From Paenibacillus tyrphae (GTDB lineage: Bacteria; Bacillota; Bacilli; Paenibacillales; NBRC-103111): a stretch of 64,000 nucleotides of DNA. The stretch spans positions 1 to 64,000 of the forward strand of contig NZ_BSDJ01000021.1 in assembly GCF_027925525.1 (NCBI RefSeq), in the 5' to 3' direction. The notes below the pieces were generated by a model that saw only the letters and a list, made by a program, of their open reading frames with translations, did not search any database and was not told the origin of the DNA. This document shows positions 17,207 through 25,811 of this stretch, piece after piece. A program made the position numbers and the translations under genes. Every line of letters starts with the position of its first letter. Position 1 is the stretch's first letter.

Positions 17207-18589
17207 TCACCCTTCCACGACACGGCTTTTCCGAACGACCTTGCCGAACTGAAAAAAGTAGAAGGCCAGCGTCGCGAGATGCAAAATCGCGAGCACCGTA
17301 TAAATATTGCTGAATACGAACGCGTCGTGATTCAACGATATGTTCGCCGGATTCCATTGAAACGCGGAACCGTGATCGACCATCTTGCTGTACAGGCCGG
17401 CGGCGAGAGCACCGGAGATAAAGTTCAGCAGCGAGAGCAGCCCCATCCCCACACCGGTCTGGTCCTTAGGCAGCGTCCGGGAAATCGTGTTCGACAAAGC
17501 CACGACCATGAACGTCTGCCCGACGTTGCCCAAGATCAGGAAAATGGCAATGGCGATCGGCGAAATTCCCGCAAAGGTCGACAGCAAGATAAAGCACGCG
17601 ATCAGCAGCGCCGAGGCCGTGAAGTACAGGAACGGATTGCCTTTGTCATCCGCCAGCTTGCCGCCTGTTCTGCCCAGAAGCGCCGACGCGATGGCGGCCG
17701 GAACCATGCTGAAGCCAACCAATCCCGGAGCCAGACCGTTGACGAGGGATAAAAGCTGCGGGCTCAAAAAGGCAAGCGAGTACCCGACCCCGTTCACTAC
17801 AAAAGCGATCGCAAGTCCGTAAGAGTAGCTTTTATTGCGGAACAGCCGGGGTTGGACGAACGGTTCGGCCGAGGAGCGAATGCGCGCGATAAACAATCCT
17901 AGCGTAAGCAATGCGCAGCCTGCAAGAAGCCAAGCCTCATTCGTCACGGTGAGAAGTACCAGCGCTACCGTTATAGCCAGCAGGCCTCCACCCAGCCAAT
18001 CGATTTTCCCCGCCTTGCCCGGTTCGTCGTCAAGATACTTGCGATAGAACGGGAGCGTAAGCAGCGCCAAGACCGGCAGCAGGAACAGCCAGCGCCAATG
18101 AACGACACTGACGATCAAAGCAGAGGTTGTCGGCCCGAGAGCTCCACCAAGCGCCAGCCCGGCGGCCGCAATGCCCATCGCACGGCCGCGCGCCTCCGGC
18201 GGGAAGTAGCGAATCGGGATGATCATGGCCGTTGCAGGCACCACCGACGCCCCGGCAGCCTGCAAAATCCGGCCGAGGAGTACCATCCAATACGTTTGCG
18301 CAGCTAACCCGATCAGGGAACCTACCGCGAAGAAGATTAGCCCGAATGTCAGCAAATTTTTGAGCTTATACTTATCGGCCAGCTTCCCGTAGGTGACCGA
18401 ACCGATCGCGTAAATCAGCATATAGACCGATGAGACCCAGCTGACTTGCGCAAGCGTTAGCCGGAACTCCGCCCCAATCTGCGGCAACACGATGTTGAAC
18501 ATCGTCGCGCTCATGACAGAGATAACCAGGGTGAAAACGAGGACTCGCATCAGTTTCTCTCCTGTTTGTTGTTTAGCTGTCGTTTCCAC
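17207..18589 (-). CDS. MFS drug exporter, 14-helix Tet(L)/QacA-like
   Basis: 460 residues, GTG at 18589 five bases after GGGGAG. About 14 transmembrane helices. Near the N-terminus, FNIVLPQIGAEFRLTLAQVSWVSSVYMLIYAIGSVTYGKLADKYKLKNLL contains the acidic-residue region and motif A of the DHA2 group; GRILQAAGASVVPATAMIIPIRYFPPEARGRAMGI and GLALGGALGPTTSALIV carry motifs B and C. This arrangement is closest to tetracycline- and multidrug-type antiporters. Substrate unknown. It lies alone, with about 250 bases of AT-rich sequence upstream that should hold its promoter. Confidence 0.85.
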   Translation of the reverse strand: METTAKQQTGEKLMRVLVFTLVISVMSATMFNIVLPQIGAEFRLTLAQVSWVSSVYMLIYAIGSVTYGKLADKYKLKNLLTFGLIFFAVGSLIGLAAQTYWMVLLGRILQAAGASVVPATAMIIPIRYFPPEARGRAMGIAAAGLALGGALGPTTSALIVSVVHWRWLFLLPVLALLTLPFYRKYLDDEPGKAGKIDWLGGGLLAITVALVLLTVTNEAWLLAGCALLTLGLFIARIRSSAEPFVQPRLFRNKSYSYGLAIAFVVNGVGYSLAFLSPQLLSLVNGLAPGLVGFSMVPAAIASALLGRTGGKLADDKGNPFLYFTASALLIACFILLSTFAGISPIAIAIFLILGNVGQTFMVVALSNTISRTLPKDQTGVGMGLLSLLNFISGALAAGLYSKMVDHGSAFQWNPANISLNHDAFVFSNIYTVLAILHLATLAFYFFQFGKVVRKSRVVEG

Positions 18590-18840
18590 TCTGACTCCCC
18601 CTTTCCACTTGTCTTTATTTTGATAAGGTTTATTTTACAATGGTTGATGGATAAATAATAATATATGTTAATCTATGTAATTCATAACCTGCGGTATATA
18701 AGAAGGGCGACAGAAGTCTTGGCCTCCGATAGACATAGTGCGGAAGCAATCCGTTCACATGTCACTGCTGCTTTGCGAGTCCGGCGCATAGCTGCGGCGC
18801 TATTCGCCGGACTTTTCCGGAAAGCAGCAGGCTTGCCTAC

Positions 18841-20211
18841 TTAACGCGATTGAGGCTCCTGCTTCAGCCATTGAAACGGAGTCGCATTAAAGAACAGATT
18901 CGGGTTGACCGGAACGTTGTGCGCCCAGAACGTAAAATGCAGGTGCGGTCCCGTCGAGAATCCGGTCGAGCCCACCAGCCCGATAATATCGCCACGTTTC
19001 ACCCGGTCCCCTGTCTTCACCTGAAGCTTCGACAAATGCGCGTACTGGGAAAACAAATTCATTCCATGATCGATATAGATCGTATTGCCCGTCAAATAGA
19101 AATTGTCGGCCAGCGCTACGATGCCGTCATTCGCTGCTTTAATCGGGGTGCCTTCTTTGGCCGCCAAGTCGATGGCCGTATGGGAGCTGGCGAACTTGCC
19201 GTTCACATAACGGGTATGACCGTACGGCGTCGTCAATATCCCTTCGATCGGCTGAATAAAGGGATCGGAGAACAGGAATGCGGGCTCCGACTTGCTTCGC
19301 GCGGCATCGATTTTTTTCTGGTCGGCTTCGATTCGCTTCGTATCCTGACGCATGCTTTCCATCTGCTTCGATACTTTGAGGTGCTGCGTCTCGAATTTTT
19401 TATCCTTGATCTTCAGCGTCTGATCGCCGATCGGATACGAGCCGGGCTTGGCCTTCATCGGCACCGGAAGGTAAGTGAAATACCCGGCCTCGAACGGCCG
19501 CAGCTCATATGTCTTCCCCTGCCAAGCGACTTCGCCGGGCTGATCATGCCGCACCAGCACGACGTCGCCGGGACTGGCCGTGTCCGGCAGGAGCGTCCAG
19601 GCGGTATCCATCGCCCTCTTGGCTTGCTCGGGAGAAGCGTACAAAGCCGCCTCCCTGCTGATCCGCTGCTGACGCTGCTTTTCTTCCTGCAGCGCATCCT
19701 TCACTGCAGGCGTCACCTCGGCATGCCAGGTTTGTCCCCCGTCCGTCGTTACCAGCAGCGGAATGGCCAGCTCCGTTCCGGCCGAGACAAGCGCCCAGCC
19801 GACCCGGTCGGTGACAAATTGCGACTGCTTCACCGGGTAGTCTTTAGTCTGGTAGGCAATCGTCGTGAGCTTTTTGCCATCGGTTAGCGAAGCGCTTGAC
19901 CCGTTCGTACCGGATGTCGCTGCATCCGGGAGGCCCGAGGCCGGCTCCGTCCAATGGGCGCCTCCGTCTTCCGTCACACTGCTTGTGCCGTTCGTATAGC
20001 GAATCCGGCCTTTATCTAGATCGGTCATATGAAAATCGAGAATTTCGCGGCGGATCGGGGCTTGTTTTTCGGCAGCCTCCGGCGCAGCGCCCTTCCCGGA
20101 CGCAAGCAGCCATGCAGGGGGCTCGCCGCCGTATGCGACCAGTACAACACAAGCGGCGGCAAGGGCCGTTCCCGCGAGCAAGTACCCTATCTTTTTGGAA
20201 CGCGGCTTCAT
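18841..20211 (-). CDS. M23-family peptidoglycan endopeptidase, exported
   Basis: 456 residues, ATG at 20211 behind TGGAGGAGATC. Residues 10-28 are a signal or anchor helix (YLLAGTALAAACVVLVAYGG). The middle of the protein carries two BNR-like TxDGGxxW turns (VTEDGGAHWTEP and TTDGGQTWHAEV) and a beta-rich segment. A coiled segment (SKQMESMRQDTKRIEADQKKIDAARSK) leads into the C-terminal M23 domain: GHTRYVNGKFASSHTAIDLAA, with the H-x3-D zinc pair, and GPHLHF with the catalytic and zinc histidines. The enzyme likely cuts peptide crosslinks in the wall. The combination with DGG repeats is seen in Paenibacillus. No operon partners. Confidence 0.88.
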   Translation of the reverse strand: MKPRSKKIGYLLAGTALAAACVVLVAYGGEPPAWLLASGKGAAPEAAEKQAPIRREILDFHMTDLDKGRIRYTNGTSSVTEDGGAHWTEPASGLPDAATSGTNGSSASLTDGKKLTTIAYQTKDYPVKQSQFVTDRVGWALVSAGTELAIPLLVTTDGGQTWHAEVTPAVKDALQEEKQRQQRISREAALYASPEQAKRAMDTAWTLLPDTASPGDVVLVRHDQPGEVAWQGKTYELRPFEAGYFTYLPVPMKAKPGSYPIGDQTLKIKDKKFETQHLKVSKQMESMRQDTKRIEADQKKIDAARSKSEPAFLFSDPFIQPIEGILTTPYGHTRYVNGKFASSHTAIDLAAKEGTPIKAANDGIVALADNFYLTGNTIYIDHGMNLFSQYAHLSKLQVKTGDRVKRGDIIGLVGSTGFSTGPHLHFTFWAHNVPVNPNLFFNATPFQWLKQEPQSR

Positions 20212-20342
20212 CGTTCAGATCTCCTCCAATACAGCTTCTTCCATATCTATGACTTCATCATACGATAGAAGCAAGCCGATTGTCCAAGCCGCGCACCGGA
20301 AGGCAGAGCTGCAGGACTGCGAGATGTATCTTACCGCTTGAA

Positions 20343-20783
20343 TTAGTTGCCCAAAAACGCATTCAGCATCCAGACGTGCTTTTCCAGACTCGAATGAATG
20401 GCCAACAGCAGATCTCCCGTCGTTTCGTCCTCCACGGACTCGGCGTATTTCATACCTGTTTTAAGCTCCCCGATGATCAGAGTAAAATCGTTCACCAGCG
20501 CCGCTACCATCTGCTCCGCCGTCTCCTCGCCTTCCGCCTCGCGAACCGAGGCGAGCCGAAGGCTTCCGCTCATCGTCGCAACCGGCTTGCCGCCCAACGC
20601 CAGCAGCCGTTCGGCCAGTGTATCCACATGCAGCGCCGCTTCCGTATACAGCTCCTCGAATTTCGTATGCAGCGTGAAAAATTGAGGACCTTTGACGTAC
20701 CAGTGGTAATTATGCAGCTTGACGTACAGGACCGACCAGTTGGCGATTTGGTTGTTCAACAGTACCGTTAATTGTTCATTCAT
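20343..20783 (-). CDS. dps: Dps-family ferritin-like protein
   Basis: 146 residues from ATG at 20783 directly after GAGGAGGAATCATCC; the frame is open further upstream but without a site. The four-helix Dps core is complete: [36 protein letters not shown], then [22 protein letters not shown]. Expected intersubunit ferroxidase ligands are present (H27, H39, D54, E58). It should oxidise and store iron using peroxide and shield DNA. The promoter region has an inverted repeat similar to PerR boxes, which fits the usual peroxide control of dps in Firmicutes. Confidence 0.93.
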   Translation of the reverse strand: MNEQLTVLLNNQIANWSVLYVKLHNYHWYVKGPQFFTLHTKFEELYTEAALHVDTLAERLLALGGKPVATMSGSLRLASVREAEGEETAEQMVAALVNDFTLIIGELKTGMKYAESVEDETTGDLLLAIHSSLEKHVWMLNAFLGN

Positions 20784-20809
20784 GGATGATTCCTCCTCAT
20801 GATTTATAT

Positions 20810-20824
20810 TTAGATTAGGTCTAA
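20810..20824. promoter_or_regulatory. PerR-like box upstream of dps
   Basis: TTAGATTAGGTCTAA is an inverted repeat (TTAGA/TCTAA) that agrees with the PerR site TTATAATnATTATAA at about ten of fourteen positions. It is 27 bp upstream of the dps start. Confidence 0.45.
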
Positions 20825-21024
20825 ATTCATAATCTGATTGTAGCATCGCCCTGGCCTTCTTTCATGAAGAGAAGATGAGGATCGGATGAAGATTTGGTGA
20901 AGTTTGACATCGTCACACAGATTCATTTCTTGCGACTGCGAAATGTCTGTGATTTTGATCACCAATGAGCCGTGATCCTTCTCACTGCTCCGGCGCATCG
21001 AAAGAGGTATGCTCAAGACGAGGA

Positions 21025-21064
21025 GCCGGCTTTCTCGCCGCTCCACAGCGGCGAGAAAGCCGGC
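21025..21064. repeat. Perfect 17-bp hairpin ahead of the acyltransferase
   Basis: GCCGGCTTTCTCGCCGC and its exact complement are separated by TCCACA. No T tract follows on either strand, so it is not an ordinary terminator. It ends 29 bases before the GTG start at 21094. Confidence 0.8.
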
Positions 21065-21093
21065 AGACACAGAACATATAGAGGTGACTTCCC

Positions 21094-22110
21094 GTGGGAA
21101 AGGCTTCCGCACCATCGCTTAACACTTATGCGCTTAATATGAAATTTTTGCTTATCGCTTGCGTCGTCACAGCCAACATCATCGAACCGATGATTGATCG
21201 GAGCTCGCCGTTGTTCGCCCTTTACGAGACGATCTACTCGTTCCATATTCCGATGTTCGCGCTGGCGATGGGATACTTTGCCAAAAGCTTCCGTCTCGAC
21301 CGGCCCGGAATCGACGGGCTTTGCACGATTGCGTATCAATATGTGTTGTTCCAGACGCTGTACAGCTTGGCGGATATCGTCTTCTTTCAAGCTAAAGGCG
21401 TGATTCATTCGTTCTTCATGCCCTACTCGCTGCTCTGGTTCCTGCTCAGCCACTTTTGCTGGAGGCTGCTGCTGCGCGCGTTCGTTCATATGCGCCATCC
21501 GCTGATCGTCTCGCTGCTGCTCGGCATCGCCGTCGGTTATCTTCCATGGCCCGGAGCTTGGCTCAGCGTATCGCGGACCTTGGTGTACTTTCCGTTCTTC
21601 CTGGCAGGATACTTCCTGCCGCAGCATTGGGAAACCATAGTCAAACGGCTGCGTATGCCCGCCGTCCTTCTCGGCATAGGCGTCATTTGCTTCTTCTGGC
21701 TGGGCGGACGAATCGACCCGCGCTGGCTGTACGGCAGCTTCACCTACGCAGAGGCCGGTCATCCGGAGTGGTATGCCGGAATATATCGCTTGGGGATGTA
21801 CGGGGTGCAGGCGGCCGCTTCGCTCGCTTTTTTGAGCTTGGTGCCTTGGGCGGCCAGCCGGATCACGGATTGGGGAAAACGGACGGGGTACGTCTTTCTG
21901 CTCCATGCCTTCATTCTGAAATCGCTGCTCGCGGCGGGGATTTACGTCTACCTGCAGACCCCCTGGAGCCAAGGGCTGGCGATTATCGCCGGTTTCGGCA
22001 TCGTCTGGCTGCTGTCGCAGCCATGGGTCGAAGCCCATGCCAAACGATGGTTCGAGCCGGATATTACTTTCGTGAAGCGGCTTGTCCTTAAATCGCACGG
22101 AACCCCGTAA
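21094..22110 (+). CDS. Membrane acyltransferase 3-family protein
   Basis: 338 residues, GTG at 21094 seven bases after GAGGTG. Ten or so transmembrane helices. The family hallmarks are LNMKFLLIACVVTANIIEPM in helix 1, where the usual histidine is replaced by other residues, then YSFHIPMFALAMGYFAKS, LLWFLLSHFCWRLL and VFLLHAFILKSLL. This group includes O-acetyltransferases acting on wall or surface polysaccharides (OatA membrane part, fucose 4-O-acetylase-like). The extracellular SGNH domain of OatA is absent. The substrate cannot be told. A striking hairpin lies in its 5' leader. Confidence 0.8.
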   Translation: MGKASAPSLNTYALNMKFLLIACVVTANIIEPMIDRSSPLFALYETIYSFHIPMFALAMGYFAKSFRLDRPGIDGLCTIAYQYVLFQTLYSLADIVFFQAKGVIHSFFMPYSLLWFLLSHFCWRLLLRAFVHMRHPLIVSLLLGIAVGYLPWPGAWLSVSRTLVYFPFFLAGYFLPQHWETIVKRLRMPAVLLGIGVICFFWLGGRIDPRWLYGSFTYAEAGHPEWYAGIYRLGMYGVQAAASLAFLSLVPWAASRITDWGKRTGYVFLLHAFILKSLLAAGIYVYLQTPWSQGLAIIAGFGIVWLLSQPWVEAHAKRWFEPDITFVKRLVLKSHGTP

Positions 22111-22127
22111 TGACGGGGTTCTTTTTT
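22101..22127 (+). terminator. Terminator overlapping the acyltransferase stop codon
   Basis: AACCCCG and CGGGGTT form the stem; the stop codon TAA lies in the loop; CTTTTTT follows. Confidence 0.9.
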
Positions 22128-22196
22128 ATTCGCTCACGGCTTCCATCAGCCGTCTCGTATACTCATTCGCGGTCCGTGAGCCACTAGGGCGGCCCT
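22126..22196 (-). pseudogene. Possible C-terminal remnant of an ABC-transporter ATPase
   Basis: Directly after the stop of the siderophore-binding lipoprotein gene, the minus strand reads SGSRTANEYTRRLMEAVSE and a stop. The phrase HxYTRxLLxAV is characteristic of the C-termini of dipeptide/nickel-type ABC ATPases. No start or ATPase motif is left, so at most a tail of a deleted gene remains. Chance similarity over 20 residues cannot be excluded. Confidence 0.35.
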
Positions 22197-23150
22197 TTAC
22201 CGATTCCCCATCGCCTTCATCACTTCTTCGATCGCGATCATTTTGCCAAGCGGCATCGGTCCGAGGATGGACGTATCCTCGATATAGTAAACTTGATTGC
22301 TTTTGGGTGCTTTCATTCCGTTCCAGATCGTGTTGTCCTTCAGCGTTTCTTTGACGCCCTGTTTAATCGGCGTAGCGTAGTTGTTGACGATAAAAATATG
22401 ATCCGGATTCATCGTCGACAGCGTTTCGAGGGACAAGGACCCGCCCTTTTCATTGCCGGGCACCGGCTTTAGTCCAAGCTCCTTGTAAAAGTCGGCGACG
22501 CGCTGTTCATTGAAGGTGATGAACTCCTTCCCGCCGTACATCGCGAACAAGACCGTCTCCCCGCTGCGGCTCGCCAGCTTCGCTTTGTATTCCTTCGCCT
22601 TGCGGTCGAAGTCGGCCAGGAAGGCCGCCGCCTTCTCTTCCTTCCCGATGGCCCCGGCAATCAGCTGCAGCGTCCCCTTCCAATCTTCGTTATACGGAAA
22701 AATAACCGTCGGCGCGATTTGGCTGAGCTGCTCGTATTTATCGGCCATATCGTCGGAAGCGATTATGAGATCCGGCTGCGACGCGAGCAGCCTCTCCATG
22801 CTCACTTCTTTACCCAGATCGATCACGGATTTCCCCTCGAGCTTTTTCTGCAAATTCGGGAAGCTGCTCATCATCGCCATCCCCTGAGCGGCAACGGGAA
22901 TTTCGTCCAAGACGACCAAGTCGTCGACAAAAGAGACATAAGGCGCCGCGATTTTTACCGGCCGCTCCTTGATTACCGTTTCTCCTTTCATATGCTTGAT
23001 CGTCCTCGGAAAAGAAGCCTGCGCCGCCGTCCCCTCGGGCTTTTTTTGATCCCCTGAGGCGCCTGCTCCCGGGTCGCTTGCCGTACATCCGGCAATCACC
23101 CCGGCGATCGCAATCAGTAGTAAAATCGGTAACCATGCTCGTCTGTGCAT
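22197..23150 (-). CDS. Iron-siderophore-binding lipoprotein of an ABC importer (FhuD/FecB type)
   Basis: 317 residues from ATG at 23150, preceded by AAAGGAGGGCC; the frame extends further upstream without a site. A lipoprotein signal ends at VIAGC (Cys22). The mature protein is a periplasmic-binding type III fold: RTIKHMKGETVIKERPVKIAAPYVSFVDDLVVLDEIPVA, ERLLASQPDLIIASDDMADKYEQLSQIAPTVIF and LSTMNPDHIFIVNN. It captures a ferric siderophore and delivers it to a permease. Neither permease nor ATPase genes follow, so it must use a partner encoded elsewhere or be an orphan. A Fur box lies upstream, and the same-strand AraC gene upstream is likely its activator. Confidence 0.9.
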   Translation of the reverse strand: MHRRAWLPILLLIAIAGVIAGCTASDPGAGASGDQKKPEGTAAQASFPRTIKHMKGETVIKERPVKIAAPYVSFVDDLVVLDEIPVAAQGMAMMSSFPNLQKKLEGKSVIDLGKEVSMERLLASQPDLIIASDDMADKYEQLSQIAPTVIFPYNEDWKGTLQLIAGAIGKEEKAAAFLADFDRKAKEYKAKLASRSGETVLFAMYGGKEFITFNEQRVADFYKELGLKPVPGNEKGGSLSLETLSTMNPDHIFIVNNYATPIKQGVKETLKDNTIWNGMKAPKSNQVYYIEDTSILGPMPLGKMIAIEEVMKAMGNR

Positions 23151-23207
23151 GTTTTTTGGCCCTCCTTTGTTTTTGCCGCCAGTCCTTGCGGTGCTTTCAA
23201 ACCAACT

Positions 23208-23226
23208 GATAACGATACTCATTATC
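23208..23226. promoter_or_regulatory. Fur box of the siderophore-binding lipoprotein
   Basis: GATAACGATACTCATTATC agrees with the 19-bp Fur consensus (GATAATGATAATCATTATC) at 17 positions. Confidence 0.88.
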
Positions 23227-23311
23227 AATAAATGGTATGCTACCGTATTCGAGCCCGCTCATCCACCCCTGCACGGATTTTTTCTGCGGTTGCCGGGATT
23301 TTTATGCGCAG

Positions 23312-23345
23312 CAAAAACCGCCAAAGGAATTTCCTCTGGCGGTTT
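23312..23345 (-). terminator. Terminator after the AraC gene at 23369
   Basis: Minus strand AAACCGCCA...TGGCGGTTT with inner AGGAA/TTCCT pairs, followed by TTGC. The T run is short. Confidence 0.7.
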
Positions 23346-23368
23346 GGCGGTCAGACGCGGAAGACCCG

Positions 23369-24355
23369 CTACTTGCGGACGAGCTCGCCGGGATTGAACC
23401 CGTACTTCTCGCGGAACACTTCGGCAAAATGGCTCGGATTCGAATAGCCGACGACGCAGGCGGCCTGATTCACGTTGACCTGCCCTCTTTGCAGCAGCAG
23501 GAGCGCTTTCTCCAGCCGCTTCTCCCGCAAATAGCCGAAAACCGTGCGCCCGTACACTTCTTTGAAGCCGATCTTCAGCTTGAAATCGTTCAGACCGACC
23601 GTTCGAGACAGCTCTAGCAGCGAGGGCGGACTATCCATACGGTGCAGCAGCACCTCTTGCGCTTGGCGTATTTTCTCCAGATCGTTCTTGCTCAGCTTCG
23701 ACCGGATATGCTTATCGTCGGGCTCGCGATCCCACAGCAGCGTATGAAACGACAGGGAAAGCAGCTCCAGCGCCTTGCTTTCCATATAAATTTTGCGCGT
23801 CTCGTTCGAGTAGGAAGCGTCCAGCATCTGCTGCAGGATGACGGAAGCCGCGGGCTCGATCGTCTGCTCGAACAGGCGAAACGAACGACGGTCGACCAGC
23901 TTGGCAAAATCGACGAAGCGCTTCCCTTCAAAATCTTCCATAAAACGGTCGAACGTCGCGACTGGAATCCCGATACCAACCGCAAGCATCGGCTGGTTCC
24001 CGTCGAAGTCAAAATGCGCGTGAAACCGGTCCACCAGCTGCAGCGTGCAGCGGTTCGCGCAAAATTCATGCCTCGTGCCGGAAATGTTCAACTCCCGCTT
24101 CCCTTGCAGGCAAAAGCTAAGCTCGACCATCGCCGAATCCGTGCGCAGCTGAAATTGACGGTTCCTCGTAAGCGTGTAATCCGAAATGACGATCTCCAAA
24201 TCCGGTCGCGGCACGAACCGACGCAGCGTGCCTTCTCCGGCTTGACGCGGAACGGGCAGCCGCTCGGTCCGATCGGCATAACGGCGCGACAATTGAAAAC
24301 CGTCGAAAAACGCATTATATATTTGATGAAAATCCTCAGCCATCATCGTTAGCAC
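23369..24355 (-). CDS. AraC-family regulator, second iron module
   Basis: 328 residues, GTG at 24355 with GAGAGG six bases upstream. The C-terminus has the double AraC motif (PPSLLELSRTVGLNDFKLKIGFKEVYGRTVFGYLREKRLEKALLLL and NVNQAACVVGYSNPSHFAEVFREKYGFNPGEL). The N-terminal sensor is related to that of the AraC protein at 5714 (RFVPRPDLEIVISDYTLTRN and MVELSFCLQGKREL). A Fur box lies just upstream. It most likely senses a ferric siderophore and activates the lipoprotein gene downstream and perhaps the MFS gene upstream. Confidence 0.88.
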   Translation of the reverse strand: MLTMMAEDFHQIYNAFFDGFQLSRRYADRTERLPVPRQAGEGTLRRFVPRPDLEIVISDYTLTRNRQFQLRTDSAMVELSFCLQGKRELNISGTRHEFCANRCTLQLVDRFHAHFDFDGNQPMLAVGIGIPVATFDRFMEDFEGKRFVDFAKLVDRRSFRLFEQTIEPAASVILQQMLDASYSNETRKIYMESKALELLSLSFHTLLWDREPDDKHIRSKLSKNDLEKIRQAQEVLLHRMDSPPSLLELSRTVGLNDFKLKIGFKEVYGRTVFGYLREKRLEKALLLLQRGQVNVNQAACVVGYSNPSHFAEVFREKYGFNPGELVRK

Positions 24356-24397
24356 CTGAATCCTCTCACTTCGTAGTCGTTCATCCCTCCTCTTAAA

Positions 24398-24412
24398 TGA
24401 TAATAATTCTCA
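24398..24412. promoter_or_regulatory. Fur box upstream of the second AraC gene
   Basis: TGATAATAATTCTCA matches the 7-1-7 consensus with one mismatch. It sits between the end of the MFS gene and the AraC start. Confidence 0.82.
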
Positions 24413-24417
24413 ATTGA

Positions 24418-25602
24418 TTAGTCAACCACGGTCTGCTGATCCCCCCGGATTCCCCGGCTGCCCCACACATATCCCGTGAGCAGCGCAAGCAGCAGGATCA
24501 ACAGCCAGAACGGCGTTTCCGGGCTGATCCGATACAGGAACGTGCCGGTCAACGGGCCGAGTAGCGATCCGATGCCGATGGCTGCGGCGATCATCCCTGC
24601 GGCAGCGCCCTGCTCATGCTTCGCTACGGCCAAGGAAGCCCCCGAGGTGAAGCCGGGAATGGCCAGCCCTACCCCGATCCCCATCAGGGCGAAAGCGGCA
24701 AAGAACGGCGCGATATGGCTGAAGCTTACGAGCAGTACAAGACCGACGGCGAAGACCGGGACTCCCAGCTGTAGCAATTTCAGCGGGGTGAGCCGGTTTT
24801 TGCGGACAACCGTGAACTGAACCAGCGCCATCATGAAGCCGATGCAGAACAGAGCTGCGCCGACCGCTTGCGCCGTTTCGGTCGCCGACAAGCCGAGCTT
24901 ATCCTGAAAATAAAATCCGGCAGTCACCTGCGTTTGGATCAACGCCATCATGACGATCATGGCGACCGCAAGGTAAGGAAGTATTCCTTTGCGCAGCATT
25001 TTTTTCTGCTGACCGTGCGTCTGCGGCTTGGAATTCGCCATGCCGAAGGCGACCCAGAGCATGACAAGGAGAGGCAGCGCTACCGCGAGGTAGATCGGGG
25101 CCAGCAAGCTCAAGGCGGTCAGCAGCGCACCGACCGCAGGACCGACGACAAGCCCGAGCCCGTTGGCCGCGCCGATTAACGACATCCCGGCGGCGCGGTC
25201 CTTCTCGGTCGTAATATCCGCCATATATGCCTGGCTGGACGACAGGATAGCCGGAAACGCGGCTCCCAGCAGCAGGCGCGAGATCAGCAGCAGCGTAAAC
25301 AATACGGCAGGCTGGAACTTGCCGACCAAGCCTTGCTCGGTCACCGCAACGAACATGCCGAAGCTGGCGGCCATGCCCGTCAGCCCGATCAACAGCACCG
25401 GCTTGCGCCCGATCCGGTCGCTCCAGCTTCCCCAGAACGCCGAAGTGAGCAGCACCATGAACGAGGAAGCCGCTACAATCCAGCCGGCATCCGTTTCCGA
25501 TAGTCCGAGCTCGCGGATCAGCGGAGCGACAAGCGGATTGAGAATGCCGAGACCGACATAGCCAATCAGGACCGAAGTAAAAATAATGGATTTTGCACGC
25601 AT
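24418..25602 (-). CDS. MFS exporter of the second iron module, 12 helices
   Basis: 394 residues, ATG at 25602 behind AGGAGGGAGGAATC. DHA1-type layout: GYVGLGILNPLVAPLIRELGLSETDAGWIVAASSFMVLLTSAFWGSWSDRIGRKPVLL holds motif A; SLIGAANGLGLVVGPAVGALL holds the motif C region. The central loop is at about residues 188-205. Position beside a Fur-boxed AraC gene suggests export of a siderophore, as for Firmicute MFS siderophore exporters, but its own promoter shows no Fur box, so ordinary drug efflux remains possible. Confidence 0.8.
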   Translation of the reverse strand: MRAKSIIFTSVLIGYVGLGILNPLVAPLIRELGLSETDAGWIVAASSFMVLLTSAFWGSWSDRIGRKPVLLIGLTGMAASFGMFVAVTEQGLVGKFQPAVLFTLLLISRLLLGAAFPAILSSSQAYMADITTEKDRAAGMSLIGAANGLGLVVGPAVGALLTALSLLAPIYLAVALPLLVMLWVAFGMANSKPQTHGQQKKMLRKGILPYLAVAMIVMMALIQTQVTAGFYFQDKLGLSATETAQAVGAALFCIGFMMALVQFTVVRKNRLTPLKLLQLGVPVFAVGLVLLVSFSHIAPFFAAFALMGIGVGLAIPGFTSGASLAVAKHEQGAAAGMIAAAIGIGSLLGPLTGTFLYRISPETPFWLLILLLALLTGYVWGSRGIRGDQQTVVD

Positions 25603-25718
25603 TTAACGATTCCTCCCTCCGTTTCGTTTCTTAATTGTAAAGGGAACGGAACCCGGTGTCCGCCTTCATGCGGAGCATGCCGAACACTGGAGGGATTTTT
25701 TCTTCGGGCATCATTAAA

Positions 25719-25782
25719 AGAAGCACGATCCGCCATCCGATCCGCTTCAAGCGAATAATCTGGATGGCAAACCGTGCTTCTA
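25719..25782 (-). terminator. Terminator of the nrdIEF operon
   Basis: Minus strand AGAAGCACG...CGTGCTTCT forms the base of a long stem with an inner GCCATCC/GGATGGC pair, followed by TTTTA. Confidence 0.7.
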
Positions 25783-25811
25783 GCCTTAAGTCAACGACCT
25801 ACACACTCGGC

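Noticed and set aside
18779..18817. GTCCGGCG/CGCCGGAC hairpin followed by TTTT on the plus strand after the M23 gene
   Set aside because: The T run is on the plus strand, where no gene ends; on the minus strand, where the M23 gene ends, no T tract follows. Its role is unclear.
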